From: an uncultured Desulfovibrio sp.
GTDB lineage: Bacteria > Desulfobacterota > Desulfovibrionia > Desulfovibrionales > Desulfovibrionaceae
NCBI GenBank assembly: GCA_913063155.1
Contig: CAJXYU010000008.1
Location: forward strand, 124,001-188,000
Direction: 5' to 3'
DNA length: 64,000 nucleotides
A model generated the notes under the pieces. It was not told where the DNA came from. It saw only the letters and a list, made by a program, of their open reading frames with translations, and made no database searches. Position 1 is the stretch's first letter. Each line of letters begins with the position of its first letter. Positions 29,311 through 39,329 of the stretch are shown here, one piece after another. Both the position numbers and the translations under genes were made by a program.

Positions 29311-30227
29311 TTGGAATCACTGACATAGGACTCTATCTGCCCGCTGAAAGAATAGATACGGCGAGCCTCAAAAGCAGATTCGACGTCGATGACGCGTTTA
29401 TTCAGCGCAAGACGGGATTTTCCTCTCTGGCGCGAAAGAATGCGGATGAAAGCGTAGTCGACATGTGTGCCGGTGCTTTCGCGGATCTGGAGAAAAGCCA
29501 CTCTGCCGATATTGATAATATTGATGTCGTTTGCGTTTGCACACAAAATGGAGACAAGGCCCTTCCCCAAGCCAGTGCAATGCTGCAGGAACGACTCGGC
29601 CTTTCCGAGAGTTGCGCCAGTTTCGACATCGCTTTGGGCTGTTCGGGATACGTATATTCCCTGACTCTTGTTGAAGCCTTCATGGAGCGTAACGGCTTGA
29701 CGTCAGGTCTCGTCTTTACCTGTGACCCATACTCACCGCACTTAGAAGCCAAAGACAAAAATACACAACTTTTGTTCGGAGATGGCGCGACAGTCACCTA
29801 TCTCTCCAAAGCTCCCGTATTCACCATGCACAAGGCGACTTTTGCAACCATCGGAAGAAAAGCTGACGCACTCACAAAAGAACCTTGCGGCACGATTCAT
29901 ATGGACGGCAGGGAAATCTTCAACTTCTCCATGCGCAATGTTCCGAAAACATTAAAACAGTGCCTCAAGGCCAACAACTGCTCCTTTGAAGACGTTGACC
30001 TGTTCATTCTGCATCAGGGAAGCAGGTTCATGCTGGATAGCTTGCGGAAATCTCTGTCCATAAAACCTGAAGCACTGCCTTTTTTTGCAGGAAGCTACGG
30101 AAACACCGTCTCTTCGAGCATTCCCTTCGGACTCAAACAGTACCTTGACGGCGACCAAGACACCATTGCACTCTGCGGGTTTGGAGTGGGCCTCAGTATC
30201 GCCTCAGTAATTATCAGGAGAACATGA
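29307..30227 (+). CDS. 3-oxoacyl-ACP synthase III-like enzyme
   Basis: The 306-residue thiolase-fold protein keeps the full KAS III triad: Cys112 in DIALGCSGYVYSL, His236 in FILHQGS, and Asn266 in GSYGNTVSSS. The FabH loop GFGVGLSIASVII closes the chain. FabH proteins start fatty-acid chains by joining acyl-CoA to malonyl-ACP. Related stand-alone copies move an acyl group between ACP and another acceptor. Here it sits between an unknown gene and an ACP gene, both with ATGA overlaps, in a surface-glycan cassette rather than a fab cluster. A dedicated short acyl-ACP supply is the likely use. Confidence 0.85.
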   Translation: MIGITDIGLYLPAERIDTASLKSRFDVDDAFIQRKTGFSSLARKNADESVVDMCAGAFADLEKSHSADIDNIDVVCVCTQNGDKALPQASAMLQERLGLSESCASFDIALGCSGYVYSLTLVEAFMERNGLTSGLVFTCDPYSPHLEAKDKNTQLLFGDGATVTYLSKAPVFTMHKATFATIGRKADALTKEPCGTIHMDGREIFNFSMRNVPKTLKQCLKANNCSFEDVDLFILHQGSRFMLDSLRKSLSIKPEALPFFAGSYGNTVSSSIPFGLKQYLDGDQDTIALCGFGVGLSIASVIIRRT

Positions 30228-30475
30228 CCATGGTAGATTATCGAAAAGAAATATTTGAAGTTTTGGAAGAAATGGAAGCCGAGGGACTCGATGTGCAAGC
30301 TCTCGATGAGAACAAAAGCCTGTTGGAACAAGGCCTTGATTCTCTTGATATGATGGATCTCTATTTCAAACTCGAAGAGCGATTCAACAAGAAAATCAAA
30401 TTCGATGACAACGCTACACAGCATGCTCAGTGGTCGACTATCACCGATATTGCTGAGGGGCTCAGCAAGCTGTAG
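30224..30475 (+). CDS. Acyl carrier protein, specialised
   Basis: The 83-residue acidic four-helix protein has the phosphopantetheine serine at residue 40 in the QGLDSLDMMDLYFKLE motif. The start ATG overlaps the stop of the KAS III-like gene; a second ATG lies 6 bp downstream. It is not beside fab genes, so it is probably a pathway-specific carrier for the acyl group used in the cassette. A bidirectional terminator at 30584 ends the unit. The ACP call is firm; the cargo is unknown. Confidence 0.9.
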   Translation: MTMVDYRKEIFEVLEEMEAEGLDVQALDENKSLLEQGLDSLDMMDLYFKLEERFNKKIKFDDNATQHAQWSTITDIAEGLSKL

Positions 30476-30583
30476 AATTTGCCCACGCCAGGAAGCATCG
30501 TACGGCTCTAACGCTTGCGCTCAGGTACGACACGTCTTCGCCCTTGTCTTGAGCGTATCGTAGTACATGCTGAGATTTATCCG

Positions 30584-30622
30584 GAAAACGCCCGGCGGAC
30601 CATCAGGCCGCCGGGCGTTTTC
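30584..30622. terminator. GC-rich bidirectional terminator closing the island
   Basis: A 15-bp stem (30584-30598 with 30608-30622) has GAAAA/TTTTC ends around a CGCCCGGCGG core and a 9-nt loop. It can terminate both the ACP cassette and the convergent sensor kinase. Its arms are identical to those at 2600-2636. Confidence 0.85.
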
Positions 30623-30654
30623 AATTCCATGCTCCAAAGTCGCCGGAGACGTTC

Positions 30655-33600
30655 CTATTCATAAATGACTTGGACTTTATCCAGATAACGATAAACGTCA
30701 GCCAAGCACAAACGCAGGCTCGACTCGTCCTTGGCGTCGGCGAGAAGTTCAATCTCCTTGCACAGGCGGCCGAGCCCCTTGAGCCCGAAGCCGTAGGCTG
30801 CGCCGCCCACCTTGTGGCCGAGTCGCCGCACCACCGGGAAATCGAGCTGTATGAGTGCATCCTCCATGTCCTTGCAATCGTCCCGGGTATGCTCGATAAA
30901 CGGCCCTATGAGCTCTCGGAAAGTTTCGTTGACCTTTTCCTGTGGCCGGGCGTCGGCCGTCAAGGCGTCCCCTCCGGCATGCTTGGCCAGGGCGTCCAGC
31001 AGAGTCATCTTCTTGACCGGCTTGACCAGGTAATCGTCGCACCCAACCCGGCGACAACGCTCGCGATGCTCGGCAAAGGAGTGGGCAGTCAGGGCGATAA
31101 TGGGCGTATGCTTCCTCCCGACCTCCTTTTCCATGGCCCGCATGGCCTCGGTGGCCGCATAACCGTCCAGCACCGGCATTTCCATGTCCATAAGCACAAT
31201 GTCGTATTCGTTTTCCCTGAACAGATTCACCGCCTGTTCGCCATCTTCGGACATGTCCAGCTTCACTGGGGAATTCATGAGGTAAAGCCTGACGATCTCA
31301 CGGTTGGATGGATTGTCTTCGGCCAGAAGAATACGTAACGGCGGCAAAAGCTTCTCCAAATGATGGGCATTTGCCGCTCCTGTGATATTGCCTTCGCCGG
31401 TAGCCTCGAACACGGCCCGAATCAACTCCCTGCGCTTCAGGGGTTTCTGGCAGCAGCTGTTGATACCCAGCTGCGGGAACATATCCTGGCAATCCACATA
31501 CCCCTGCGTGAGCATGACTATGGGGGTCATCATCCCCTCGAATTCGGCACGAATTCTCTTGGCAAGGCTCAAACCGTCCATACCGGCCATCAGTTGATCG
31601 ATGAACAACAGGGAATAGGCGTCCAAACCGTGCTGGCGCAACAGTTCCAGAGCCGTCTCGCCGTCCCTGGCCCCATCAGCCTTTGCCCCCCATGCGGCCA
31701 GGCATTCGGAAAGCACATTGCGGCTGCTGTTATTGTCGTCCACCACCAGCACCCTGCTGCCGGAAAGCTCGGGCGCAGGCTGCGACTTGGAGTCGGATGC
31801 CTTGGGCATGACAGCCGTGAAGTGGAAATCCGCCCCTTTGCCGGGCTCGCTTTCCACCCAGATACGGCCGCCCATGAGCTTGACCAGCTGGCGACAAATG
31901 GCCAGCCCCAAACCGGTTCCGCCATAACGGCGGGTGGTGGAGCTGTCGGCCTGCAGGAACGGATCGAACACGGCTTCGAGCTTCTTGGCGTCAATCCCAA
32001 CCCCGGTGTCGCGCACGGAGAACAACAGGGTGTCGACGCCCATGGAAGCCGGGGCAGGCTCCACGGAAAGTTGCACCTCCCCCGTTTCCGTGAACTTCAC
32101 GGCATTGGCGAGCAGGTTGAGCAGAATCTGGCGCAGACGAGTGGGATCGCCCACCACGTTTTCGGACACCCCCGGAGCCACACGGCATATGAGTTCCAGG
32201 CCCTTTGCGTGTGCCTGGGAAGCCAGGGTTGCGGCTGCGCTTTCCACCTCGTCCCGCAGGGGGAAGCGGATGTTTTCCAGCTCGATCTGGCCCGCTTCAA
32301 TCTTGGAAAAATCGAGAATGTCGTTGATAATGGCCAGGAGGGTCTCACCTGAGCTCTGCAGCAGTTCCACATAGCGCATCTGCTGGCTGGTGATCTGGGT
32401 CTCACCCAGCAGGTCGGCGGTGCCGATGATGGCATTGAGCGGCGTGCGGATCTCATGGCTCATGGTTGAAAGGAACACACTCTTGGAGGCGTTGGCCTCT
32501 TCGGCGGCCACTTTGGCCACCCGAAGCTGTTCCGAGGTGTTCTTGTGTTCCTCCACTTCGAGACGAAGGTCTTCGGTTCTACTTTCCACAAGTTCGCCCA
32601 AGGTCTTTTTCTGAGCCTCGGTGGCGCGCAGACGCAACTTGATGCCCAGCCAGATGCCCACCACGAAAACCAGTATGACCAACGATCTGAACCACCAGGT
32701 TTTCCAGAAGGGAGGCGTGATGATCACCCGGACGGAAGCGCCCTCTTCATTCCAGACACCGTCGCTGTTGGATGCGCGCACCCGGAAGGTGTACGTACCA
32801 TGGTCGAAGTTGGTGTAGGTCGCGGTCTGAACCGTGCCCGAATCGACCCACTCCTTGTCGAAACCTTCAAGCATGTACTGGAAGCGGTTCTCCGAAGGAT
32901 TGTTGTAATCCAGCGCCGCAAAGGCGAAGGCAAAGAAGCGGTCCTTGTAGGAGAGAGTGATCTCCTTTGTTTCGGTGATGTTCTCTGCCAACTCGGCAGG
33001 TTTGTTCATGACCTTGAGCCCGGTGATGACCACGGGCGGCGGTACCGTGTTCAGCTTTATCTTTTCAGGGTCGAAAACCGTGACCCCCTGGGTGCCTCCG
33101 AAAACCACTTCACCCTTCTCGGTGCGGGTGTAGCCGTTCATCCAGAATTCATTGCCCTGCAGTCCGTCCTTGACATCGAAATCGAGCACCTCGCCGGTCG
33201 CCGGGTTCATCTTGAAAATACCCTTGTAGGTGCTGGCCCAAAGCGTACCGCGTCTGTCCACCACCAATCCCTGGATGGAGTCGTTCCTGAGCCCGTCTTT
33301 GACCGTATACCGCTTGAAGGTGCCGGCGGCCACATCGAAACGGTTCAGTCCCTTGTCCGTGCCCACCCAAATGCCGCCGTCCGGAGTTTCCACTATGGGC
33401 GTGGCCCGGTCATTGGAAATGCTGTTGGGGTCGGACGGGTCGTGCTCCCAGTGCCGTGCTTTTCCCGTGGCGCGGTCAAAGAGATTCAGCCCGGCATTGG
33501 TGCCGATCCAGAAATTCCCCTTACTGTCCTCGAAGATGTTGCGGATGCGGTTGTGGCTGAGGCTTTCCGGATCGTCATCGTGATGCAGGTAACGGGTGAA

Positions 33601-35085
33601 CGTCTCGGCTTCCGGGTTGAATTTGTTCAGTCCGCGCTTGCTGGTGCCCACCCACAGGGTTCCTTCCCTGTCTTCATAGATATACCAGACATTGTCCATG
33701 CTCAGGCTGGTGTCGTCCTCGGGGTCGTGGCGGTAGACCTTGACCACCTTGGCCGTGGCCCTGTCCATGGCCACCAGGCCGGAATTCTGTGTCCCTACCC
33801 AGAGCATGCCCCTGGAGTCGCCGAACACGTAGTTGATCTTGTTGCTGGGCAGGCCGCCGTTTTCCTCGTTGAAACGGGTAATTTCGCCTGTGGAACGGTC
33901 CACCCGGTTGAGGCCGTTGTTCAGGTTGCCGACCCATAAAATATCCCCTTCGCTCCAGACAAAGGGAGCCACCGGACCGGCCAGACTGTTTACGTTCCAT
34001 GGCTCGTGCCGATAGAGGCCGAAGGACTGAACCTTGGGCGAAAGCCTGGAAGCGCCGTTGGCATAGGTCCCCACCCAAAGCACTCCGGAGAGGTCCTCGA
34101 AAATCACCCGCACTTCGTTGTTGCTCAGACTGCGGTCATCAAACGGATTGTTGCGGTAGAACTCGAAATCCCACTTGCCGGAACCGTCCTTACGCGGCTT
34201 GCGCAAGGCCAGTCCGTCTTCGGTGCCCACCCAGAAAAAATTACGGCTGTCCTTGTAGATGGCGTCCACTTCAAGGGGATCCAAAGAGGGTTCAAAGACG
34301 CCGGATTCGATGTCCATGAGATGCAGCCCGCCTTCCTCCGTCCCCACCCAAAGTTCACCGGGCCGTTCCGCAAAAAGGCTCAAAACAAGATCGTGACGGA
34401 GCCCTTTGGCCCCATTCTCGCCCGCCATGTATCGGGTGAAGCTTCCTGTGCCCGGATCGAATCTGTTCAGGCCGTGTTCGGTTCCCACCCACAGGGTTCC
34501 GGAAAGGTCCTCTGCAATGACCCGAATTTCGTTGTTGCTGATGCTGTCCGGATTACCGGGGTCATTCCTGTAGCTGGTGAAGGTCTCGGTGTCAGGATCG
34601 AACCGGTTCAGTCCGTTGAATGTGCCTACCCAGAGAGTTCCCTTGCCGTCCTCGTACAGGGCGCGCACGGAGTTGCCGGAAATGCTGCCGGGATTTGTGG
34701 GATCGTGTTTGTAGGCCTTGAATGTGCCGGTTTTCCGGTCATACCGGTTCAGTCCTCCGGTTTTGGTGCCCACCCACAGGGCGCCTTTGGAATCCTCGAG
34801 CAGCGCACGGATGTTGTTGTCGGAAAGAGAGCGGGGATCGTCGAGGATGTTCCTGAACACCACCACTTCATTGCCGTCGTAGCGGTTGAGGCCCGAATAG
34901 TTGCCGATCCAGATGAATCCCTTGGAATCCTGAATCATGCACAGCACATGGGACTGGGAAAGACCGTCCTCGGTGGTCAGCCGGTCAAAACGGAGGGTCT
35001 GGCTGACCGCATGGGCGAAACCGGCGTTCGCTATAAAGGCAAGCACCACAACCAAAGCCGCAAGGGTCCTGACAATACGTCGCAT
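30655..35085 (-). CDS. Hybrid sensor kinase with periplasmic beta-propellers, two receivers and Hpt
   Basis: The 1476-residue protein starts at an ATG after GGGAGAGAG; 48 upstream in-frame codons are rejected. Residues 1-28 are a signal sequence. About 30-740 hold more than a dozen repeats of the WVGT--GLNRFD type, which build two seven-bladed propellers. A Y_Y_Y domain follows (about 720-790), then a membrane span near 797-818 and a HisKA domain with phospho-His877 in [12 protein letters not shown]. An HATPase (about 990-1105), receiver 1 (Asp1163), receiver 2 (Asp1300) and an Hpt domain with His1424 complete it. All phosphorelay residues are present. Unlike Bacteroidetes relatives, it has no AraC output, so an outside regulator must receive the phosphate. 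The signal is unknown. Confidence 0.93.
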   Translation of the reverse strand: MRRIVRTLAALVVVLAFIANAGFAHAVSQTLRFDRLTTEDGLSQSHVLCMIQDSKGFIWIGNYSGLNRYDGNEVVVFRNILDDPRSLSDNNIRALLEDSKGALWVGTKTGGLNRYDRKTGTFKAYKHDPTNPGSISGNSVRALYEDGKGTLWVGTFNGLNRFDPDTETFTSYRNDPGNPDSISNNEIRVIAEDLSGTLWVGTEHGLNRFDPGTGSFTRYMAGENGAKGLRHDLVLSLFAERPGELWVGTEEGGLHLMDIESGVFEPSLDPLEVDAIYKDSRNFFWVGTEDGLALRKPRKDGSGKWDFEFYRNNPFDDRSLSNNEVRVIFEDLSGVLWVGTYANGASRLSPKVQSFGLYRHEPWNVNSLAGPVAPFVWSEGDILWVGNLNNGLNRVDRSTGEITRFNEENGGLPSNKINYVFGDSRGMLWVGTQNSGLVAMDRATAKVVKVYRHDPEDDTSLSMDNVWYIYEDREGTLWVGTSKRGLNKFNPEAETFTRYLHHDDDPESLSHNRIRNIFEDSKGNFWIGTNAGLNLFDRATGKARHWEHDPSDPNSISNDRATPIVETPDGGIWVGTDKGLNRFDVAAGTFKRYTVKDGLRNDSIQGLVVDRRGTLWASTYKGIFKMNPATGEVLDFDVKDGLQGNEFWMNGYTRTEKGEVVFGGTQGVTVFDPEKIKLNTVPPPVVITGLKVMNKPAELAENITETKEITLSYKDRFFAFAFAALDYNNPSENRFQYMLEGFDKEWVDSGTVQTATYTNFDHGTYTFRVRASNSDGVWNEEGASVRVIITPPFWKTWWFRSLVILVFVVGIWLGIKLRLRATEAQKKTLGELVESRTEDLRLEVEEHKNTSEQLRVAKVAAEEANASKSVFLSTMSHEIRTPLNAIIGTADLLGETQITSQQMRYVELLQSSGETLLAIINDILDFSKIEAGQIELENIRFPLRDEVESAAATLASQAHAKGLELICRVAPGVSENVVGDPTRLRQILLNLLANAVKFTETGEVQLSVEPAPASMGVDTLLFSVRDTGVGIDAKKLEAVFDPFLQADSSTTRRYGGTGLGLAICRQLVKLMGGRIWVESEPGKGADFHFTAVMPKASDSKSQPAPELSGSRVLVVDDNNSSRNVLSECLAAWGAKADGARDGETALELLRQHGLDAYSLLFIDQLMAGMDGLSLAKRIRAEFEGMMTPIVMLTQGYVDCQDMFPQLGINSCCQKPLKRRELIRAVFEATGEGNITGAANAHHLEKLLPPLRILLAEDNPSNREIVRLYLMNSPVKLDMSEDGEQAVNLFRENEYDIVLMDMEMPVLDGYAATEAMRAMEKEVGRKHTPIIALTAHSFAEHRERCRRVGCDDYLVKPVKKMTLLDALAKHAGGDALTADARPQEKVNETFRELIGPFIEHTRDDCKDMEDALIQLDFPVVRRLGHKVGGAAYGFGLKGLGRLCKEIELLADAKDESSLRLCLADVYRYLDKVQVIYE

Positions 35086-35336
35086 CAACTCTCTCCCGAA
35101 ACCGGAAAAAAATGCCTTACCCCCGCCTTCGTGCTTTTGTGGATCGCCCTTTCCACCATATGCATGAACACATACCACGAAAACGTACCTATTTTTAATC
35201 CTTGACCAAAGATGACCGAAAGTAAGCATAAAAGCCAGCGAAGATCTAATATATTATATTCTTGCCGCAATCGGCATATAACTTGAAGGGATTTCCAGAG
35301 CGTCAAATAGATGAACACCCCCTGGAGGTCACTGTC

Positions 35337-35552
35337 ATGAAAAAAAACTGTTGCTTATGCGGCGAACGCATCCACCAAGACGATTTCTTCATGGACCACG
35401 GTCAGGGAACCATGTGCAGCGCCTGCCTTGTGGGCCTGGAGACCCCGACCATGGACATCTCAAGCCTGTTCAGGGAAAAACGTTTCTCCGAACGCCCCAA
35501 AGAGGAACCCACCGAGCAGATCGTTCTGGATGCAGTGCTCGCAATATCATAG
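35337..35552 (+). CDS. Small zinc-ribbon-like protein
   Basis: The 71-residue protein has two cysteine pairs, C5/C8 (with C6) in NCCLCGERI and C27/C30 in MCSACLVGL, spaced like a zinc ribbon or rubredoxin-like knuckle. The tail is charged and probably helical. CTGGAGGTCACTGTC precedes the ATG, so a longer in-frame start at 35262 is not needed. It is divergent from the sensor kinase by 251 bp. The function is not known; a small metal-binding or regulatory protein is the limit of what can be said. Confidence 0.7.
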   Translation: MKKNCCLCGERIHQDDFFMDHGQGTMCSACLVGLETPTMDISSLFREKRFSERPKEEPTEQIVLDAVLAIS

Positions 35553-35573
35553 GGATTTCAAAGAAACGTCTCC

Positions 35574-35601
35574 GGCGGCCAAAGGGGATCATCCTCTTTG
35601 G
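35574..35601 (+). repeat. Small palindromic intergenic repeat, copy 2
   Basis: GGCGG followed by the palindrome 35579-35589/35591-35601 (CCAAAGGGGAT and ATCCTCTTTGG). The same element lies inverted at 2694-2720. It fits a dispersed palindromic repeat family. Confidence 0.5.
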
Positions 35602-35657
35602 AAGCCTTTGCCTGTTGAACAATGTGAAACTCCGTATGCCGTTTTTTTATTTTCATG

Positions 35658-35691
35658 AAAAAAGCGGCCAGGTTTGCCCGACCGCTTTTTT
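35658..35691. terminator. Bidirectional intrinsic terminator
   Basis: A 10-bp stem (35658-35667 with 35682-35691) has A6 on one side and T6 on the other of GCGG/CCGC. It serves the zinc-ribbon gene on plus and copZ on minus. Confidence 0.85.
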
Positions 35692-35764
35692 ATCCTCGTG
35701 GAAACGCCAGAATTCAAGAGAACTTGGCCCATTGACGAAATGCAGGGACAACGCCCCGGCAAAA

Positions 35765-35965
35765 CTATCCTTCCACGTCGAATCCGATTTTTTTGATCGC
35801 CTCTTTCACAATGTCCTGTGAGACCGGTTTTTCTTCGTCATACTTGGCGATGCCGCTGTCCAGATCCACGTTGACATTGACCACGCCATCCAGACCGCCG
35901 AGGGCGTCGGTCACGGACTTCACGCAATGCTGGCAGCTCATGCCTTTCACTTTCACTTCAGCCAT
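35765..35965 (-). CDS. copZ: Copper chaperone, CopZ-like HMA protein
   Basis: The 66-residue heavy-metal-associated domain has the copper-binding motif GMSCQHC near residues 8-14 and the beta-alpha-beta pattern VKVKG...SVTDALGGLDGVVNVNVDL...KIGFDV. It starts at the ATG after AGGAGATATGAG; a 25-residue upstream extension is rejected. It delivers Cu(I) to the P-type ATPase encoded 72 bp upstream on the same strand. It is probably in the same operon, second after copA. Confidence 0.92.
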   Translation of the reverse strand: MAEVKVKGMSCQHCVKSVTDALGGLDGVVNVNVDLDSGIAKYDEEKPVSQDIVKEAIKKIGFDVEG

Positions 35966-36036
35966 CTCATATCTCCTATGTTTAATCCTTATCAAATTCC
36001 TTGAAACAAAAGTCGCAGCCGGAAGGAAATCTCCCG

Positions 36037-38508
36037 TCACTCGGCGCCGTAGAACCGCAGCCGCAGGGCATTGGACACCACGGTCACCGAACTCAGGGCC
36101 ATGGCCGTTCCCGCCATCATGGGGTTGAGCGTGGGACCGCCGAACGCGTGCAGCACCCCGGCGGCGACCGGAATGCCTATGGTATTGAAAGCGAACGCCC
36201 AGAACAGGTTCTGCCTGATGTTGTTCATGGTGGTCCGGCTCAGGCCTAAGGCCGTGAGCAGCGCGGTCAGATCGCCCTTCATGAGCACCACGTCCCCGGA
36301 GTCCACGGCCACATCGATGCCGGAGCCCATGGCCATGCCCAGGTCGGCCAAGGCCAAGGCCGGAGCGTCGTTGATGCCGTCTCCAACCATGGCGGTCTTG
36401 AGGCCCTCGGCCTGGAGCTTTTCCACTTCCTCGGCCTTACGGTCCGGCAACACCTGGGCGATGACCCGGTCAATGCCCGCCTGTCGAGCCACAGCCTCTG
36501 CCGTGGCCCGATTGTCGCCGGTGAGCATAATGACCTTGAGACCCATGTCGTGCAACCGGGAAACGACCCCCGGCGCTTCATCACGCAACTTGTCGGCGAT
36601 GCCGAACACCGCGGCCATACTCCCGTCCACAGCCATGTACAGGGCGGTCATACCCCTGGCCGACAGAGGGTCGGCCGCCTGGACGGCCGCGTCCACGGTG
36701 TCTGCGACGTTACTTTCTTCCATGAATTCACGGTTGCCCATGAGCACCTGTCGGCCACCGGCAACGGCGCGCAGCCCCCGGCCGGGAACGGCCTCGAAGG
36801 AATCCGGCGCGCCCGCCTGTATTCCTTCCTGAGCCGCCGCTCGCAGCAGGGCCTGGGCCAGAGGGTGCTCGGACTGGGCCTCGGCCATGGCCGCCAGATG
36901 CAGAGCCTCCGCCCGGTCCATGCCGCGAAAGGTGACGGTTTCCAGCAACTCGGGCCGGCCATGGGTCAAGGTACCGGTCTTGTCGAAAACCACGGCGTCG
37001 ATCTTTCCGGCCTCCTGAAGGGCGCGCCCGCTTTTGATGAGTACGCCCAGTTGCGCCCCCCTCCCGGTTCCCACCATGATGGACACCGGCGTGGCCAACC
37101 CCATGGCGCAAGGGCAGGCGATGACCATGACGGCCACGAAAATGCGCAGGCTGAACGGAAAACTCTCACCGCCCAGGAAATACCAGAGCAGCCCGGAAAC
37201 AAGAGCCACAGCAATGACCGAGGGCACGAAATAGTAGCTGATGCGGTCGGCCAGGTTGGCGATGGGAGCCTTGGAGCCCTGCGCTTCCTGAACCAAACGG
37301 ATGATGCGCGCCAGCATGGTGTCCTGGCCCACTAGGTCGGCGCGCACGGTCAGCGCCCCCGTGGTATTCAGGGTGCCGCCGGCAACAGCGTCGCCCTCGT
37401 CCTTGGACACGGGAACGGACTCGCCCGTAAGCATGGACTCGTCCACATGGGAACGGCCCGAAAGCACCACCGCGTCCACGGGAACGCGTTCGCCTGGGCG
37501 TACCAGCAGGGTGTCTCCCGGCTCCACGTCATCCACCGGAATCTCCAGATCGCCTTCTTCGGTCACCAGGGTGGCCGTGTCCGGGGCCAGCTTCATGAGC
37601 GACCGGATGGCGTCCGAAGTCTTGAGCTTGGACCGGGCCTCGAAATACTTGCCCAAAGAAATCATGGCGATGAGCACGGCAGCGGATTCGAAATAAAGAT
37701 CAAAGGCCCGCTCCACGGGTTCCACGTCAAGAGCGATCTCCAGGGTGTTCCACAGAGAATAGGCCAGGGCCGCGCCCGTGCCCACGGCGACCAGGGAATC
37801 CATATTCGGCCCGCCCCGCAGCAGGGCCGGGATGCCTTGGGTATAAAACCTCCTGCCCGACCAGACCACGGGCAGGGTCAGGCCCAGTTGAACCAGGGCG
37901 AAAGTGAGCGGCTGCATGAAGGGATCGATCCAGGACGGCAGCGGCATGCCCCACATATGCCCCATGCTGAGAACCAACAGCGGGAGGGCGAAAAGAAAAG
38001 CGGGAACAAGTTCCGTCCTCTGACGGCGCAGCCGTTCCTCCGCCTCTTTACGTCTGGCCTCGAAACGCGACGTCCCGGCGCTCTGCGTTTCCGTGGTGAA
38101 GCCTGCGTCATGAATGGCCTTGCGAATGTCCCGGCGGCTGATAACGGACGGGTCGAACGTGAAGGAGCCGGTTTCGGCCGCCAGATTCACACCGGCGTTT
38201 TCCACACCGTCCAGGCCGGAAACGATTCGCTCGATGCGCGCGGAGCAGGCCGCACAGTGCATGCCGCCGATGGCCAGATCCAGGGTCGATCTGTCGGAAA
38301 GGAATTCCGCCTCGAACCCAAGGCCCTTGATGCGGTCGCCCACCTGTTCCAGACCGAGCTGCTCCGGGTCGAAACTCAGATTCATGCTCTCTGCGGCCAA
38401 ATTGACGTTCACGGCTTCGACGCCGTCCATGCCGCCAACCACCCGTTCAATACGGGAGGAACATGCGGCGCAATGCATTCCTTTTATATTCGCTTGAACC
38501 CTGTTCAT
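36037..38508 (-). CDS. copA: Copper-exporting P-type ATPase
   Basis: The 823-residue P1B-type ATPase pumps Cu(I) out of the cytoplasm. Two N-terminal HMA domains carry GMHCAAC (Cys13/Cys16 and Cys85/Cys88). Eight membrane spans follow, with the CPC motif at 465-467, TGESVPV in the actuator, the phosphorylated Asp509 in DKTGTLT, and TGDN and [10 protein letters not shown] in the ATP domain. Length and layout are those of CopA. A 9-bp inverted repeat sits 18 bp before the start and may be the operator. copZ follows, giving a copA-copZ unit. Confidence 0.95.
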   Translation of the reverse strand: MNRVQANIKGMHCAACSSRIERVVGGMDGVEAVNVNLAAESMNLSFDPEQLGLEQVGDRIKGLGFEAEFLSDRSTLDLAIGGMHCAACSARIERIVSGLDGVENAGVNLAAETGSFTFDPSVISRRDIRKAIHDAGFTTETQSAGTSRFEARRKEAEERLRRQRTELVPAFLFALPLLVLSMGHMWGMPLPSWIDPFMQPLTFALVQLGLTLPVVWSGRRFYTQGIPALLRGGPNMDSLVAVGTGAALAYSLWNTLEIALDVEPVERAFDLYFESAAVLIAMISLGKYFEARSKLKTSDAIRSLMKLAPDTATLVTEEGDLEIPVDDVEPGDTLLVRPGERVPVDAVVLSGRSHVDESMLTGESVPVSKDEGDAVAGGTLNTTGALTVRADLVGQDTMLARIIRLVQEAQGSKAPIANLADRISYYFVPSVIAVALVSGLLWYFLGGESFPFSLRIFVAVMVIACPCAMGLATPVSIMVGTGRGAQLGVLIKSGRALQEAGKIDAVVFDKTGTLTHGRPELLETVTFRGMDRAEALHLAAMAEAQSEHPLAQALLRAAAQEGIQAGAPDSFEAVPGRGLRAVAGGRQVLMGNREFMEESNVADTVDAAVQAADPLSARGMTALYMAVDGSMAAVFGIADKLRDEAPGVVSRLHDMGLKVIMLTGDNRATAEAVARQAGIDRVIAQVLPDRKAEEVEKLQAEGLKTAMVGDGINDAPALALADLGMAMGSGIDVAVDSGDVVLMKGDLTALLTALGLSRTTMNNIRQNLFWAFAFNTIGIPVAAGVLHAFGGPTLNPMMAGTAMALSSVTVVSNALRLRFYGAE

Positions 38509-38525
38509 GCCGAACTCCAGTGTAA

Positions 38526-38551
38526 ATTTTCAACGCGACACAGTTGAAAAT
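38526..38551 (-). promoter_or_regulatory. Inverted-repeat operator candidate before copA
   Basis: ATTTTCAAC (38526-38534) and GTTGAAAAT (38543-38551) form a perfect 9-bp inverted repeat with an 8-nt spacer, 18 bp upstream of the copA start. Dyads of this size and place often bind a dimeric repressor or activator. It could instead fold in the mRNA. Confidence 0.5.
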
Positions 38552-38649
38552 AATTATCACCAGGCAAAAGGCAAGACAAGGGAGCAACTGAATTTTTTTG
38601 GAATTTCACGGAAAACTTCAACGAAAACCCTTTCAGGTCTTTCGCGGGC

Positions 38650-39063
38650 TCAGACTGCGGCCTGAAAAAGGGTGCCCGGAAGAGGGGATTCAGGCTGGGC
38701 GCTGTTGTTGTAGGCGGCCATGCCCCGGCGGAATACGGATGTCGAGCTGGTTTCGGCGCTTCCAAGAGCGGCCTGCCGGGAAGCCACGGCCTGCCGGGCA
38801 ACCTGGGCGCGCAAGCTACCCACCTGACGCTCCGCGTCAAAAGCGTTGGCCTTGCGGCGGGTCTCGACGGCTTCGGGAGAAAGAGAAGAGTCCAGTTCCA
38901 CGTCGCTGGAAGACAGTTCGATGCCGAGCTTGCCAAGGGAAAGGCCCATGGTGCGGCGCTTGATCCGCGCCTGGGGCGCGTCCCGCCCATCGGCGACGCC
39001 ATTTCCTCTTTCCTGGGGAATGGACTGGGTGTATTGGTACTGCCGGATGGCATCGACGTTCAT
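38650..39063 (-). CDS. Small protein of unknown function
   Basis: The 137-residue protein begins MNVDAIRQYQYTQSIPQE, with GAGG 8 nt before the ATG. It is rich in Ala, Gln, Arg and Ser, with no signal peptide or membrane span. The middle (about 55-110) looks helical or coiled. No family is recognised. It is divergent from nfnA by 266 bp and 141 bp upstream of copA on the same strand; neither neighbour explains it. The good ribosome site and typical codon use support a real gene. Confidence 0.6.
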   Translation of the reverse strand: MNVDAIRQYQYTQSIPQERGNGVADGRDAPQARIKRRTMGLSLGKLGIELSSSDVELDSSLSPEAVETRRKANAFDAERQVGSLRAQVARQAVASRQAALGSAETSSTSVFRRGMAAYNNSAQPESPLPGTLFQAAV

Positions 39064-39241
39064 GGTTGAACCTCAATCCTCTGGCCCGGTTTCTGAAAAG
39101 AAACCAAGGCGCGGCCTGTGAAGCCCGGCAGTCCCTGCGGCTGGCGCCGCCCTCACTCCAGAAGGGACTTGCGGTCACCTTTCCGGTCCATCGGAAAGGC
39201 TGATGCATCAGTTGCAAATATCATAGCCATCCAGGAGCCAT

Positions 39242-39270
39242 TTGACAAGAGGCATTTGAGTTTGTACCAA
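39242..39270 (+). promoter_or_regulatory. Sigma-70-like promoter candidate for nfnAB
   Basis: TTGACA at 39242-39247 is followed 17 bp later by TACCAA at 39265-39270. The -35 box is perfect and the -10 weak. It lies 60 bp before the nfnA start. Confidence 0.35.
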
Positions 39271-39329
39271 ACAACCCCGGCCTTCCGGTCGGCACTTTTC
39301 AACCCCCAATTTCAGGACAGGCAAACAGC

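Noticed and set aside
32545-33939. 464-codon open frame opposite the sensor kinase
   Set aside because: It lies fully inside a well-supported gene and reads as low-complexity shadow sequence.
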